Positions 1 to 5,285 are shown, counted from the first letter of the stretch. The stretch is 9,487 nt of DNA from Nanobdellota archaeon (GCA_018901675.1 JAHIEH010000047.1:1-9487); one strand, 5' to 3'. A program made the numbers and translations. Notes: generated by a model not told the origin, from the letters alone.

Positions 1-294
1 CAGCGTGGCTCGCAATACTCCTATGGTTTTCGATACTTAGCCGGCTCACATCATATTGTTGGTTTTCATCTAATATATGGCTCGCAATCACCTCCTGGGT
101 TTCATGTCCATTTTAGCTCGCAATGGTAGTGGGGGTTTCATCACTCCTCTGGCTCGCAAATCTCTTGGTGGGTTTCACTATTCCAGTGGCTCACATCACA
201 TATTTGGTTTTCATAATATAACTGGCTCGCACACATTCAATGGGTTTCATTTGCTTGTTAGCTCGCAAGACATGCATGGTTTTCATGTGAAAAC
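1..294. repeat. TIGR-like array (alternating dual repeats with 9-nt spacers), truncated at window start
   Basis: Sixteen repeats start at 6, 24, 42, 60, 78, 96, 114, 132, 150, 169, 187, 205, 223, 241, 259 and 277. The step is 18 bases throughout, with one of 19. Two repeats alternate strictly: A (TGGCTCGCA, variants TAGCTCGCA, TGGCTCACA, CGGCTCACA) and B (TGGTTTTCA, TGGGTTTCA, GGGGTTTCA). Between them lie unique spacers of 9 bases (10 at 159-168). The full A-spacer-B-spacer unit is therefore 36 bases. This is the layout described for TIGR arrays, which are processed into roughly 36-nt dual-spacer guide RNAs for Tas proteins (Nop/box C/D-like fold, with or without an HNH or RuvC nuclease). On the minus strand the repeats read TGAAAMCCA and TGYGAGCCA, whose UGA/CGA cores could form box C/D-like kink-turn G.A pairs; this mildly favours minus-strand transcription. 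A degenerate repeat may sit at 295-303. The array continues past base 1 and no tas gene is in the window. The system assignment rests on architecture alone. Confidence 0.8.
279..294. other. Hairpin at the right end of the array
   Basis: The last B repeat and the last spacer together form a perfect inverted repeat: GTTTTC, loop ATGT, GAAAAC. The last 'spacer' thus contains the reverse complement of the repeat core. On the plus strand a T6 run follows at 304-309, ten bases beyond the stem, so this could help end a plus-strand array transcript. It could also be a boundary structure or chance. Confidence 0.5.
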
Positions 295-307
295 GGACTA
301 CCATTTT

Positions 308-330
308 TTACATATTTTTATTCTCCTTCC
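308..330 (-). other. Ribosome binding site followed by an ATG-TAA start-stop
   Basis: On the minus strand GGAAGGAG (330-323) is followed nine bases later by ATG (313-311) and immediately by TAA (310-308). The arrangement copies the translation starts of the real genes here but encodes only one residue. It lies between the array and the hairpin at 344-394. It may be the remnant of a gene start displaced by the array, a minimal regulatory ORF, or chance in an A-rich stretch. Confidence 0.3.
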
Positions 331-343
331 AATACCAAGAGAA

Positions 344-394
344 TTAAGGGGTGCATTTATTGTGTAAAATAAATTATACAAATACACCCCTTAA
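344..394. terminator. Long hairpin between array and flotillin gene; possible terminator
   Basis: A perfect 10-bp inverted repeat, TTAAGGGGTG (344-353) and CACCCCTTAA (385-394), encloses a second, inner pairing TTGTGTAA/TTATACAA with one wobble. Together they give a long two-tier hairpin 43 bases beyond the stop codon of the flotillin gene. Neither strand shows a good U-tract, so a standard intrinsic terminator is not proven. A minus-strand TATAAT lies inside it (378-373) with a weak TTGTTG 16 bases upstream, so it may instead hold a promoter for the array. Confidence 0.5.
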
Positions 395-436
395 CAACAA
401 CCGCCTCATAACCTCATTTTAATCTTTTCAGGACAT

Positions 437-1756
437 TCAACTCTTTTTAGGGTCAGTTTCAGGTTTGTTAATGCACTCTTGAAGCATTTTTCTAATGTCC
501 ACTCCAGTAACTGCAGCAAGAGTACTCATAAGCTCAGCAACAGTTTTAGGAAGAGCAGTTGTTACTCTATTCAATGCACTGGGTTCTCCACCACTATCGA
601 CAGCCACAACTTGGTCGATCTTGATTTTCTCAGTTGCTCTGCCAAGAGCTTCAGCAATTGGTTTCAAAGCATCAAGTATCAAAGAAAGCTTGGCTGCCTC
701 TTCGTATTTCTTTAAAGCATCAGCTTTTTTGGAAATGCCTTCAGCTTCTCCGAGTAATTCCGATTGAATGGCTTTTCCTTTGCCTTCGCCTTCGGCCGTG
801 AGTCTAGCTTTCTCTGCTTCAGCCTTAATTTCTACTGCTTTAGCCTCACCCTCAGCAACTGTAACAGCTTTGATTTTTGCAGCTTGAGCTTGTTGTTCTA
901 TTACCTGCTTTTCTATTTCAGCACTACCAACAGTTAATTTTCTTTTGGCTTCTACTTTCTGGATGTTAGCTATGACTTCCTCTTCAGCTACCTTTTGCAT
1001 CATTTGTTGCCCGGCAATACCTATTTGTTTATCTTTTTCTATCTGCCTTTTACGATAGATTTCTTCAGCTTCAGCTTTAGCAACTTCAGCTTCTTTAGTA
1101 GTAGTAGCCACTCTTATCTCTGCATCTCTTCGAATTTCAGCTGCAACTTTCCTTTCAATGTCCTGGATAATAGTACTTTCAGGGGCGTCTTTCAAGTCTT
1201 TCAACTCCAAGTCTATCAATTCTACCCCCCATTTTGGAAATACAGACTGGACTTCTTTGGTAATAGCGTCATCCAAAATCTGCCTGTTCATATAAATTTC
1301 CAAAATAGTACTCTTGGTTACAGTGGTTCTCCCAACACTCTCTATGATAGCCCTAAAGTCTTCACCTAACTTAGCAAAATCAAATCCCATTTCTGTTTCA
1401 GCAGTAGTTAACATTAGTCTCTCAACTGCCAAAGGCAAATCTTTAATTGTAATGAAACAAACGACATCGCAAACGAATTTCGCCATGTCCTTGTCATTGA
1501 GTTTGATATCGTTAACTGGAACGGCTAAGTTGGAAAGTGGTAATCTGTGTACTTTTGAAATTACTGGAATTTTCCAATAAGAAGACTTATTCTCCCTTTT
1601 AGAAAAATAAGAAATCTTATTCAACATTATTCTCACATGACATTCATTAGCCGGCACTATCACAAACCTCAAACCTGCGGCAAACAGTGCTAATACTACT
1701 AACACTATTCCAAAGATTACTACTGAAGAAATCATTAATCCCAAAGAATAATCCAT
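437..1756 (-). CDS. Flotillin/SPFH (band 7) family membrane scaffold protein
   Basis: The 439-residue product has the flotillin plan. A hydrophobic anchor covers about residues 7-33. It is followed by an SPFH/PHB-type domain (about 35-200) beginning RFVIVPANE. A long charged coiled coil (about 205-350) is rich in Glu-Ala-Lys repeats such as AEGEAKAVEIKAEAEKARL, and a flotillin-like tail starts KKADALKKYEEAA. Flotillins oligomerise on the inner membrane and organise ordered lipid domains, often supporting secretion or membrane stress tolerance; a specific role here cannot be read from the sequence. The start at 1756 is preceded by AAGGAGGAACAGAAA, an excellent ribosome binding site. It is the last gene before the array, with 98 bases between it and the upstream basic-protein gene. 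Its first codons share 14 identical bases (GATTATTCTTTGGG) with the gene at 7875-8204. Family call is confident; whether flotillin A-like or another SPFH subgroup is not. Confidence 0.93.
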   Translation of the reverse strand: MDYSLGLMISSVVIFGIVLVVLALFAAGLRFVIVPANECHVRIMLNKISYFSKRENKSSYWKIPVISKVHRLPLSNLAVPVNDIKLNDKDMAKFVCDVVCFITIKDLPLAVERLMLTTAETEMGFDFAKLGEDFRAIIESVGRTTVTKSTILEIYMNRQILDDAITKEVQSVFPKWGVELIDLELKDLKDAPESTIIQDIERKVAAEIRRDAEIRVATTTKEAEVAKAEAEEIYRKRQIEKDKQIGIAGQQMMQKVAEEEVIANIQKVEAKRKLTVGSAEIEKQVIEQQAQAAKIKAVTVAEGEAKAVEIKAEAEKARLTAEGEGKGKAIQSELLGEAEGISKKADALKKYEEAAKLSLILDALKPIAEALGRATEKIKIDQVVAVDSGGEPSALNRVTTALPKTVAELMSTLAAVTGVDIRKMLQECINKPETDPKKS

Positions 1757-1854
1757 TTTCTGTTCCTCCTTTTCATTTAAAATTTTCTCGTTTAGTTCCC
1801 AACATTCAACAACAATTAAATTACAATTTTCTCTAATTTATTTCCCCTCCCATT

Positions 1855-2052
1855 TCAATCTTCAGTCTTTTGTTTTGGCATCTTATTCGGATGCATCCTT
1901 CTCCCACTCCTATTATTTATATGAGGGGGAATCTTACCACCAGCCCAATGTCCTTTTACTCCTTGTTCTTTGTCCTTATGCTTTTTGATAAACTCAATTT
2001 TATTTCTTCCCTTTTTTAGCACGATGCGCTCCTTTCTTCCCCACTTTGGCAT
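1855..2052 (-). CDS. Small, very basic hypothetical protein
   Basis: A 65-residue product, strongly basic throughout (about a third Lys/Arg/His), with no hydrophobic segment. A central Gly-His-rich stretch reads GHWAGGKIPPHINNRSGRR. I do not recognise a family; the charge would suit nucleic-acid or ribosome binding, but that is inference. The start at 2052 follows AAGGAAGGAAAATGTATC. A second ATG six bases upstream, in another frame, would give only a 19-residue basic peptide. Just upstream of the binding site is the 19-base hairpin at 2072-2090, also found before the lipoprotein gene. The gene lies 66 bases downstream of the DUF805 gene and probably shares its transcript. Confidence 0.65.
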   Translation of the reverse strand: MPKWGRKERIVLKKGRNKIEFIKKHKDKEQGVKGHWAGGKIPPHINNRSGRRMHPNKMPKQKTED

Positions 2053-2071
2053 GATACATTTTCCTTCCTTA

Positions 2072-2090
2072 TCCGCTATACTTTAGCAGA
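2072..2090 (-). promoter_or_regulatory. 19-base hairpin before ribosome binding site, copy 1
   Basis: TCTGCTAAAGTATAGCGGA on the minus strand folds as TCTGCTA/TAGCGGA (7 bp, one G-U) with loop AAGTA. It abuts the AAGGAAGG binding site of the gene at 1855-2052. An identical 19-mer lies at 8415-8433 in the same place before another gene. A 5'-leader hairpin or a dyad operator would both fit. Confidence 0.55.
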
Positions 2091-2118
2091 AGATTTAATT
2101 TTGTTTTTAATTTAACAA

Positions 2119-2505
2119 TTAGCAAACATCTTTTGGGTTAGCCCCCCACCGATTCTCTCCTGGCTCGCTGTCTCGCACCAAAAAGATTAGAAGCACAATA
2201 CATCCCACGAATGGCACAAGACTAATCAAAAGCCACCATCCACTTTTTCCAGTATCGTGGAATCGGCGGATTGTAACTGCGAGACTAGGAATCAAGACTG
2301 CTAAGGAATAAAGACCACCTAACAATCCTAATCCAAAAATAATTGACAATTTATCTACTGGCTGAAACCCCCAAATTCTTACATCAATAATGCTGAGCAC
2401 TATGGAGAAAATCGCATTGAATAAACAGAAGTACCAATATTCTTTTCTCCGAGCTCGTCCTGCAAACACAGCATACTTTTTCAACACTTCAAAATACCAG
2501 CTCAT
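2119..2505 (-). CDS. DUF805 family inner-membrane protein
   Basis: The 128-residue product matches the DUF805 (YhaH-like) family. It has the N-terminal MSWYFEVLKKYAVFAGRARR followed by KEYW, three or four hydrophobic segments (about 24-42, 52-78, 90-111), the signature RRFHDTGKSGWW (80-91), and the C-terminal GENRWGANP (117-125). Family length is usually 110-150 residues, so it appears intact. The function of DUF805 is unknown; members are small polytopic membrane proteins. I place the start at 2505, not at an ATG 69 bases upstream. AAAGGAG sits six bases before it, the family N-terminus begins there, and the upstream stretch belongs to the zinc-ribbon gene at 2549-2707. Confidence 0.92.
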   Translation of the reverse strand: MSWYFEVLKKYAVFAGRARRKEYWYFCLFNAIFSIVLSIIDVRIWGFQPVDKLSIIFGLGLLGGLYSLAVLIPSLAVTIRRFHDTGKSGWWLLISLVPFVGCIVLLIFLVRDSEPGENRWGANPKDVC

Positions 2506-2548
2506 AACTTTCTCCTTTTCTTTTTCAAACCAAATTATTAATTTTTTC

Positions 2549-2707
2549 TCAACCTCTTTTAAAACTAATTCCATGCACCTTGTGAGATTGTTGATTATCT
2601 CCAGATTTTATTAAACACTTTCCACATTCTTTGCAGTTAATTTCCTTCAAAGAATTACTAGAATCCATCTCAACATAACTTCCACAACTAGAACATATTA
2701 ATTTCAA
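2549..2707 (-). CDS. Small zinc-ribbon protein with TTG start
   Basis: A 52-residue reading frame that begins with TTG. Eight bases upstream is AGGAG (2720-2716). The sequence MKLICSSCGSY has a first C-x-x-C (residues 5-8) and NCKECGKC a second (25-28, plus C31). Two knuckles 16 residues apart are typical of a zinc ribbon, a fold used for nucleic-acid or protein binding. The C-terminal tail is basic (KVHGISFKRG). It is followed 43 bases later by the DUF805 gene, and its leader holds structured element A (2755-2875). An 8-base minus-strand tract inside that element (2794-2787) is complementary to the last base of the binding site plus the spacer. Too small to assign to a named family. Confidence 0.75.
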   Translation of the reverse strand: MKLICSSCGSYVEMDSSNSLKEINCKECGKCLIKSGDNQQSHKVHGISFKRG

Positions 2708-2754
2708 TTTATTCTCTCCTTCTTTCTTTTATTAATTTTTAACCAAAAAACAAA

Positions 2755-2875
2755 AGCCAGCCTGCTACCGATTGCATTAAACCTGGGAGAATAAGGCTGC
2801 TTCAGCATTCTATTAATCACCAAGGTGAACTGGCGAATCAAAAACCCCTGTGAAAAATAGTTAAGCAGGCTGGCT
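2755..2875 (-). repeat. Structured element family A, copy 1 (leader RNA or small RNA)
   Basis: Closed by a perfect 12-bp inverted repeat, AGCCAGCCTGCT (2755-2766) and AGCAGGCTGGCT (2864-2875), about 97 bases apart. On the minus strand the closing arm is followed by TTTGTTTTTT, like an intrinsic terminator. Inside are a TCACC/GGTGA palindrome and GCTGAAGCAGC, a small hairpin kept in copy 2 with a changed loop base. It shares AATGC-rich blocks and both closing arms with 6101-6215. Each copy lies just upstream of a zinc-ribbon gene (this one before 2549-2707). Riboswitch-like leader, small RNA and mobile element are all possible. Confidence 0.65.
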
Positions 2876-2885
2876 CATAAAAAAA

Positions 2886-3092
2886 TTAACTCAACTTTGC
2901 TAAATAACCAATTACTCCTGCAATTGCTGCTGTGAGAACAAATGTAAGCTTCACAACAAAAACTCCTTTTGCTTTTTGCTCAACAAGTGGCTGAATGATT
3001 TTAGAAGCATTACTCCACAACCAAAGCATAAAACAACCAAGAAAAAAACTAAACAAAATCACTTCATCTACATTTACTGAAAAATTCAACAT
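2886..3092 (-). CDS. Small two-helix membrane protein
   Basis: A 68-residue product with two predicted membrane segments (about 10-28 and 44-65) joined by a short, mainly polar linker. No motif tells its role, and I do not recognise a family. The start at 3092 follows AAAGGAG by eight bases. A longer frame from 3137 would add 15 highly charged residues translated from the binding-site region, so I reject it. A near-consensus sigma-70 promoter lies upstream at 3188-3216. Element A begins 11 bases beyond its stop codon, so its transcript may end there or continue through it. Confidence 0.75.
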   Translation of the reverse strand: MLNFSVNVDEVILFSFFLGCFMLWLWSNASKIIQPLVEQKAKGVFVVKLTFVLTAAIAGVIGYLAKLS

Positions 3093-3187
3093 CTTTTTTT
3101 CTCCTTTTCTTTCCCCTTTTTCAAACTCCACTATCAAATTTATCTTTTTTGTTATAATCCTTGCTAAAATATTCTACCAAATGAAGA

Positions 3188-3216
3188 ATCATAAACCCCT
3201 TTCATTCTTCTGTCAA
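3188..3216 (-). promoter_or_regulatory. Sigma-70 type promoter
   Basis: On the minus strand TTGACA (3216-3211) is followed after exactly 17 bases by TATGAT (3193-3188), a perfect -35 and a five-of-six -10. It overlaps the stop codon of the gene at 3213-3509 and points at the gene starting at 3092. It is the best promoter in the window and shows that this same-strand cluster is not one single transcription unit. Confidence 0.7.
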
Positions 3217-3509
3217 CTAAAAATTAAAAAGCCTTTTAACTCTGCAACAATTTTCATTGTATTTGAACAGGGTTCATCAATTCTGATTTTGCCTGTTTCT
3301 TTGTGTCTTTTTACAACCAAACCACAATCAAATCTCTTAGAGACATAATCAGGAATAACTCCCCAAAGATGAATCCCACTTTCTTCACGTTCCTCCCAAT
3401 GTTTTATTTCCTCTTCAGAAAGCTCGTAAAATCCAGATTCACAATAAGGACACTTTGTAAGCTCCTCAAAACGAATCAATCTAACTGTTTTTTCATTTCT
3501 CTCTTTCAT
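3213..3509 (-). CDS. Small protein with a CPYC zinc-binding motif
   Basis: A 98-residue soluble product. CPYC at 20-23 and single cysteines at 62 (DCG) and 81 (PCS) could bind one zinc ion. The segment between them is acidic and helical (ELSEEEIKHWEEREE). The arrangement loosely recalls Lar-like zinc fingers (CPxC...CG) but the second pair is not a C-x-x-C, so I give no family name. GAGGAG precedes the ATG by about eight bases. Upstream lie a possible 11-codon leader ORF (3528-3563) and element B (3589-3644). Its 3' end contains the -35 box of the next gene's promoter. Confidence 0.75.
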   Translation of the reverse strand: MKERNEKTVRLIRFEELTKCPYCESGFYELSEEEIKHWEEREESGIHLWGVIPDYVSKRFDCGLVVKRHKETGKIRIDEPCSNTMKIVAELKGFLIFS

Positions 3510-3527
3510 AACGTCTTTCTCCTCTTT

Positions 3528-3563
3528 TCAATTAAACTTAATTAGAAATTTCCTGTTTCTCAT
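3528..3563 (-). CDS. Possible 11-codon leader ORF (MRNRKFLIKFN)
   Basis: ATG follows AAGGGAGTAA and the frame ends 18 bases before the ATG of the next gene. Its first 27 bases match those of the leader ORF at 4993-5049 at 24 positions. The three differences are all A/G changes. The duplication suggests a preserved leader unit, either an actual peptide or an RNA element that happens to be open. Confidence 0.35.
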   Translation of the reverse strand: MRNRKFLIKFN

Positions 3564-3588
3564 TTACTCCCTTCTTTTATTAATTATA

Positions 3589-3644
3589 GAGCCCTGCCCT
3601 ACTAATGCCTCGCTGGGATTCCAAAACACTTTCAGGCAGGACTC
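3589..3644 (-). repeat. Structured element family B, copy 1
   Basis: A 56-base element closed by GAGCCCTGCC (3589-3598) and GGCAGGACTC (3635-3644). On the minus strand the single odd pair is U-G, so the stem is complete there and broken on the plus strand. Conserved blocks shared with 7351-7408 include TGTTTTGGAA, TCCCAGC and GGCATTAGTAGGGCAGG. Immediately downstream on the minus strand is TATAAT (3588-3583), with GAGGCA 17 bases upstream, so the element could equally be a promoter with a dyad operator. It precedes the gene at 3213-3509. Confidence 0.6.
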
Positions 3645-3683
3645 TTGACGAAGGGAGGGAAAAACACTCTTGCACAAAATCAT

Positions 3684-3920
3684 TTACCATCTAATTGGGA
3701 TTTGCCGTATTGGTCTCCTCCATAATCTCCTAACATTCAGAAAAATATCCACACCGCCCACAAAAATAACAACCGCCGAAGGTATTCCCACAATCCACCA
3801 CAAAAATGGCTCTCCATGAAATAGCCAGGAAACAAAACTCAATCCAAAAACAACAAACAACATCTGAATTATATATTTAGTCTCTTTCTTCTTCAACAAA
3901 AACTTAACCTGATTCAACAT
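3684..3920 (-). CDS. Small two-helix membrane protein with basic tail
   Basis: A 78-residue product with a basic N-terminus (KFLLKKKETKY), two predicted membrane helices (about 17-34 and 38-61) and an Arg-rich C-terminus (NVRRLWRRPIRQIPIRW). The positive-inside rule puts both ends in the cytoplasm. No family recognised. The KKKET stretch before the first helix resembles that of the neighbouring paralogs at 3941-4228 and 4306-4602 (KKKETIRI, QRKETIKI), hinting at a distant relationship. AAAGGAG stands eight bases before the ATG at 3920. It is 20 bases downstream of the gene at 3941 and likely co-transcribed. Confidence 0.75.
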   Translation of the reverse strand: MLNQVKFLLKKKETKYIIQMLFVVFGLSFVSWLFHGEPFLWWIVGIPSAVVIFVGGVDIFLNVRRLWRRPIRQIPIRW

Positions 3921-3940
3921 TTGATTTTCTCCTTTTTTAG

Positions 3941-4228
3941 TTAATCTTGCGATTCCTCATCGTCGTCATCAGAAAACGCGTCAAAACCACCTAAGAACAA
4001 TACCTCAATATAAAGTGCGAGAATTGCTATAACAACACTATGCTCCCACAATTCTGCAAAACCCCCCAAAAAAAGCTTCATACACCATATGAAAAATATT
4101 AAGAAAATAATCAGCAACAGTATTCTGATAGTCTCTTTCTTTTTGTTAATAATATCTTTCATTTTCGCGAGAATATCTTTTACTTTCCCAATAATACCTT
4201 TCGTTCTTGTAATAGTAATGTATCCCAT
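3941..4228 (-). CDS. Membrane protein with acidic tail, paralog 1
   Basis: A 95-residue product. A basic amphipathic N-terminal region (1-33) leads into two predicted membrane segments (about 35-56 and 64-82), then the tail FLGGFDAFSDDDDEESQD. It aligns along its membrane part and tail with the next gene (4306-4602). Shared features are KETIRI/KETIKI, KLF after the first helix, FLGGFD after the second, and a run of aspartates. AGGAG is eight bases before the ATG at 4228; an in-frame ATG two codons upstream (4234) is too close to the site. The Asp/Glu tail could bind cations or a basic partner, but no function is known. Confidence 0.75.
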   Translation of the reverse strand: MGYITITRTKGIIGKVKDILAKMKDIINKKKETIRILLLIIFLIFFIWCMKLFLGGFAELWEHSVVIAILALYIEVLFLGGFDAFSDDDDEESQD

Positions 4229-4290
4229 TTTCATATCTCCTATTTCCTGTTTTTTTCTTTGTTTTTTCCCTATACTATACCAATTATCAA

Positions 4291-4306
4291 CTCCTGCCCT
4301 ACTAAT
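4291..4306 (-). repeat. Remnant of element B abutting a stop codon
   Basis: CTCCTGCCCTACTAAT matches the left part of element B (compare 3592-3606 and 7353-7368), but the other arm is missing. On the minus strand it begins inside the TGA of the gene at 4306-4602 and is followed by TGATAATT where full copies have TATAATTA. It lies between the two acidic-tailed paralogs, as expected if a full element was lost when they duplicated or diverged. Confidence 0.5.
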
Positions 4307-4602
4307 CAGTCTCCTCCTCCCAATTCATCATAATCATCATCATAACACTCGTCAAAACCACCCAAGAACCATACTACCCCAAACAAGATAAGCAATATTG
4401 TGAGACCCTCTTCGATATTCGGATGCGATTTTACGAAATCAAGAATATGGTTACCGAAAAGCTTCAGACCCCCTCCTAAAAGTATCAAGGAAATAAGCAG
4501 AAACAGTATTTTAATAGTCTCTTTTCTTTGAACTTTAGTCTCTTCAAGCTTTTCTTCCCTAATTCCTTTTTTCTCTTTATTTGTAACTTCTCTGTTTTCC
4601 AT
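4306..4602 (-). CDS. Membrane protein with acidic tail, paralog 2
   Basis: A 98-residue product, tandem paralog of 3941-4228. A charged Lys/Glu N-terminal region (1-29) is followed by two predicted membrane segments (about 30-48 and 65-82) and the tail FLGGFDECYDDDYDELGGGD. Its leader matches the paralog's (CAGGGAATAGGAGA here, CAGGAAATAGGAGA there), including the MKM double start; the second ATG (4602) has the better eight-base spacing. The N-terminal regions differ strongly while the helices and tail are kept, so the latter probably carry the function, which is unknown. The stop codon overlaps a remnant of element B. Confidence 0.75.
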   Translation of the reverse strand: MENREVTNKEKKGIREEKLEETKVQRKETIKILFLLISLILLGGGLKLFGNHILDFVKSHPNIEEGLTILLILFGVVWFLGGFDECYDDDYDELGGGD

Positions 4603-4660
4603 CTTCATTTCTCCTATTCCCTGTTTTCAACTTTTTTAAACACCAAAGATTAAAACTCAC

Positions 4661-4996
4661 TCAGAGTGCCGGACCACACAAAAAGTCACCGAATGCTTCT
4701 TCTGCTTTAGGAATCAAATCCCTGCCAGATAAAACAAAAAACTCTACATTCTCCATCCCTTCAAGAGCATAAAGAAGACTCCTTGCTTTTTCTCCTTTAC
4801 CTTCTTCCTCTTGAGGCAGTTGAGGTAATGAGACAATTATCCATGCTTTTCTCTCCTCCATGATATTAGAAGCTACAACATTATACCAATCATCAGGCAA
4901 TTCATGTTGAAACCCGTTAACTTTCTTCCCTTTCTCAAGTAAAACGCTCAATGCTTTCCCTTTAATCTCTAAATTAAAAACAAGATAGTTATTCAT
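4661..4996 (-). CDS. Hypothetical soluble protein, 111 residues
   Basis: A 111-residue product with mixed strands and helices and no membrane segment or metal motif. The order beta (NYLVFNLEI), helix, beta (AWIIVSLP), acidic loop (QEEEGKGEK), helix, beta (VEFFVLSG), helix suggests a small alpha/beta fold; I recognise no family. GGAG is six bases before the ATG at 4996. That ATG overlaps, as ATGA, the stop codon of a possible 18-codon leader ORF (4993-5049), so translation may be coupled. Confidence 0.7.
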   Translation of the reverse strand: MNNYLVFNLEIKGKALSVLLEKGKKVNGFQHELPDDWYNVVASNIMEERKAWIIVSLPQLPQEEEGKGEKARSLLYALEGMENVEFFVLSGRDLIPKAEEAFGDFLCGPAL

Positions 4997-5049
4997 GACA
5001 TTCTCCTTTTCTTTTGTTTTTTCTTAATTAGAAATTTCTTGTCTCCCAT
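4993..5049 (-). CDS. Possible 18-codon leader ORF overlapping the next start
   Basis: MGDKKFLIKKKQKKRRMS, starting five bases after AGAGG and ending in TGA that overlaps the ATG of the gene at 4661-4996. The downstream gene's binding site lies inside the leader ORF (its KRR codons). The first 27 bases match the leader at 3528-3563 at 24 positions. A coupled leader is plausible; an A-rich leader that is open by chance is the alternative. Confidence 0.35.
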   Translation of the reverse strand: MGDKKFLIKKKQKKRRMS

Positions 5050-5065
5050 TTTTTCCTCTTTTAAA

Positions 5066-5242
5066 TTAATCAAGATAAAATTTATCAAGAGCACCACAAT
5101 TCACTTCCTGGCACTTGCCTCCTTTTACTATTATTTGTTTTTCACAAATTGAGCAAAAGACACTGCCATCAAGAACATGAAAAATACGGCAAGTTTTTTT
5201 TATTTTCTTTTCATCTAATTTTATTTCTGTAGTTCCCATCAT
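5066..5242 (-). CDS. Small cysteine-rich (zinc-ribbon-like) protein
   Basis: A 58-residue frame (57 if the second of two adjacent ATGs is used). It has a basic N-terminal third (KLDEKKIKKT), then cysteines at 18, 30, 33 (CSIC), 44 and 49. CSIC and CQEVNC could form a zinc ribbon. No family recognised. AAAGGGGAG precedes the start by three or six bases. Upstream lies the divergent inverted-repeat element at 5286-5355, and 16 bases downstream begins the possible leader ORF of the 111-residue gene. Confidence 0.7.
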   Translation of the reverse strand: MMGTTEIKLDEKKIKKTCRIFHVLDGSVFCSICEKQIIVKGGKCQEVNCGALDKFYLD

Positions 5243-5285
5243 TTACTCCCCTTTGCCTTTTTGAAAAACAATCAATTCAAATTTA

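Noticed and set aside
1..294. CRISPR array
   Set aside because: Repeats and spacers are 9 bases, two repeat types alternate, and no cas gene is visible; CRISPR repeats and spacers are usually 20 bases or longer.
77..367. 96-codon plus-strand open frame with GFH/SH-type repeats
   Set aside because: It is the translation of the 18-base array. A one-base insertion at 159-168 changes the frame of the repeats half way, there is no binding site, and the spacers show no coding constraint.
995..1369. 124-codon plus-strand frame inside the flotillin gene
   Set aside because: Antisense shadow of the coiled-coil region; composition mirrors Glu/Lys codons on the other strand.
2755..2875. Integron attC site (GTTAAGC near the end resembles the R' box)
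   Set aside because: The partner R'' box (RYYYAAC) is absent from the other arm, complementarity runs to the outer ends, and elements do not follow each gene as cassettes would require.
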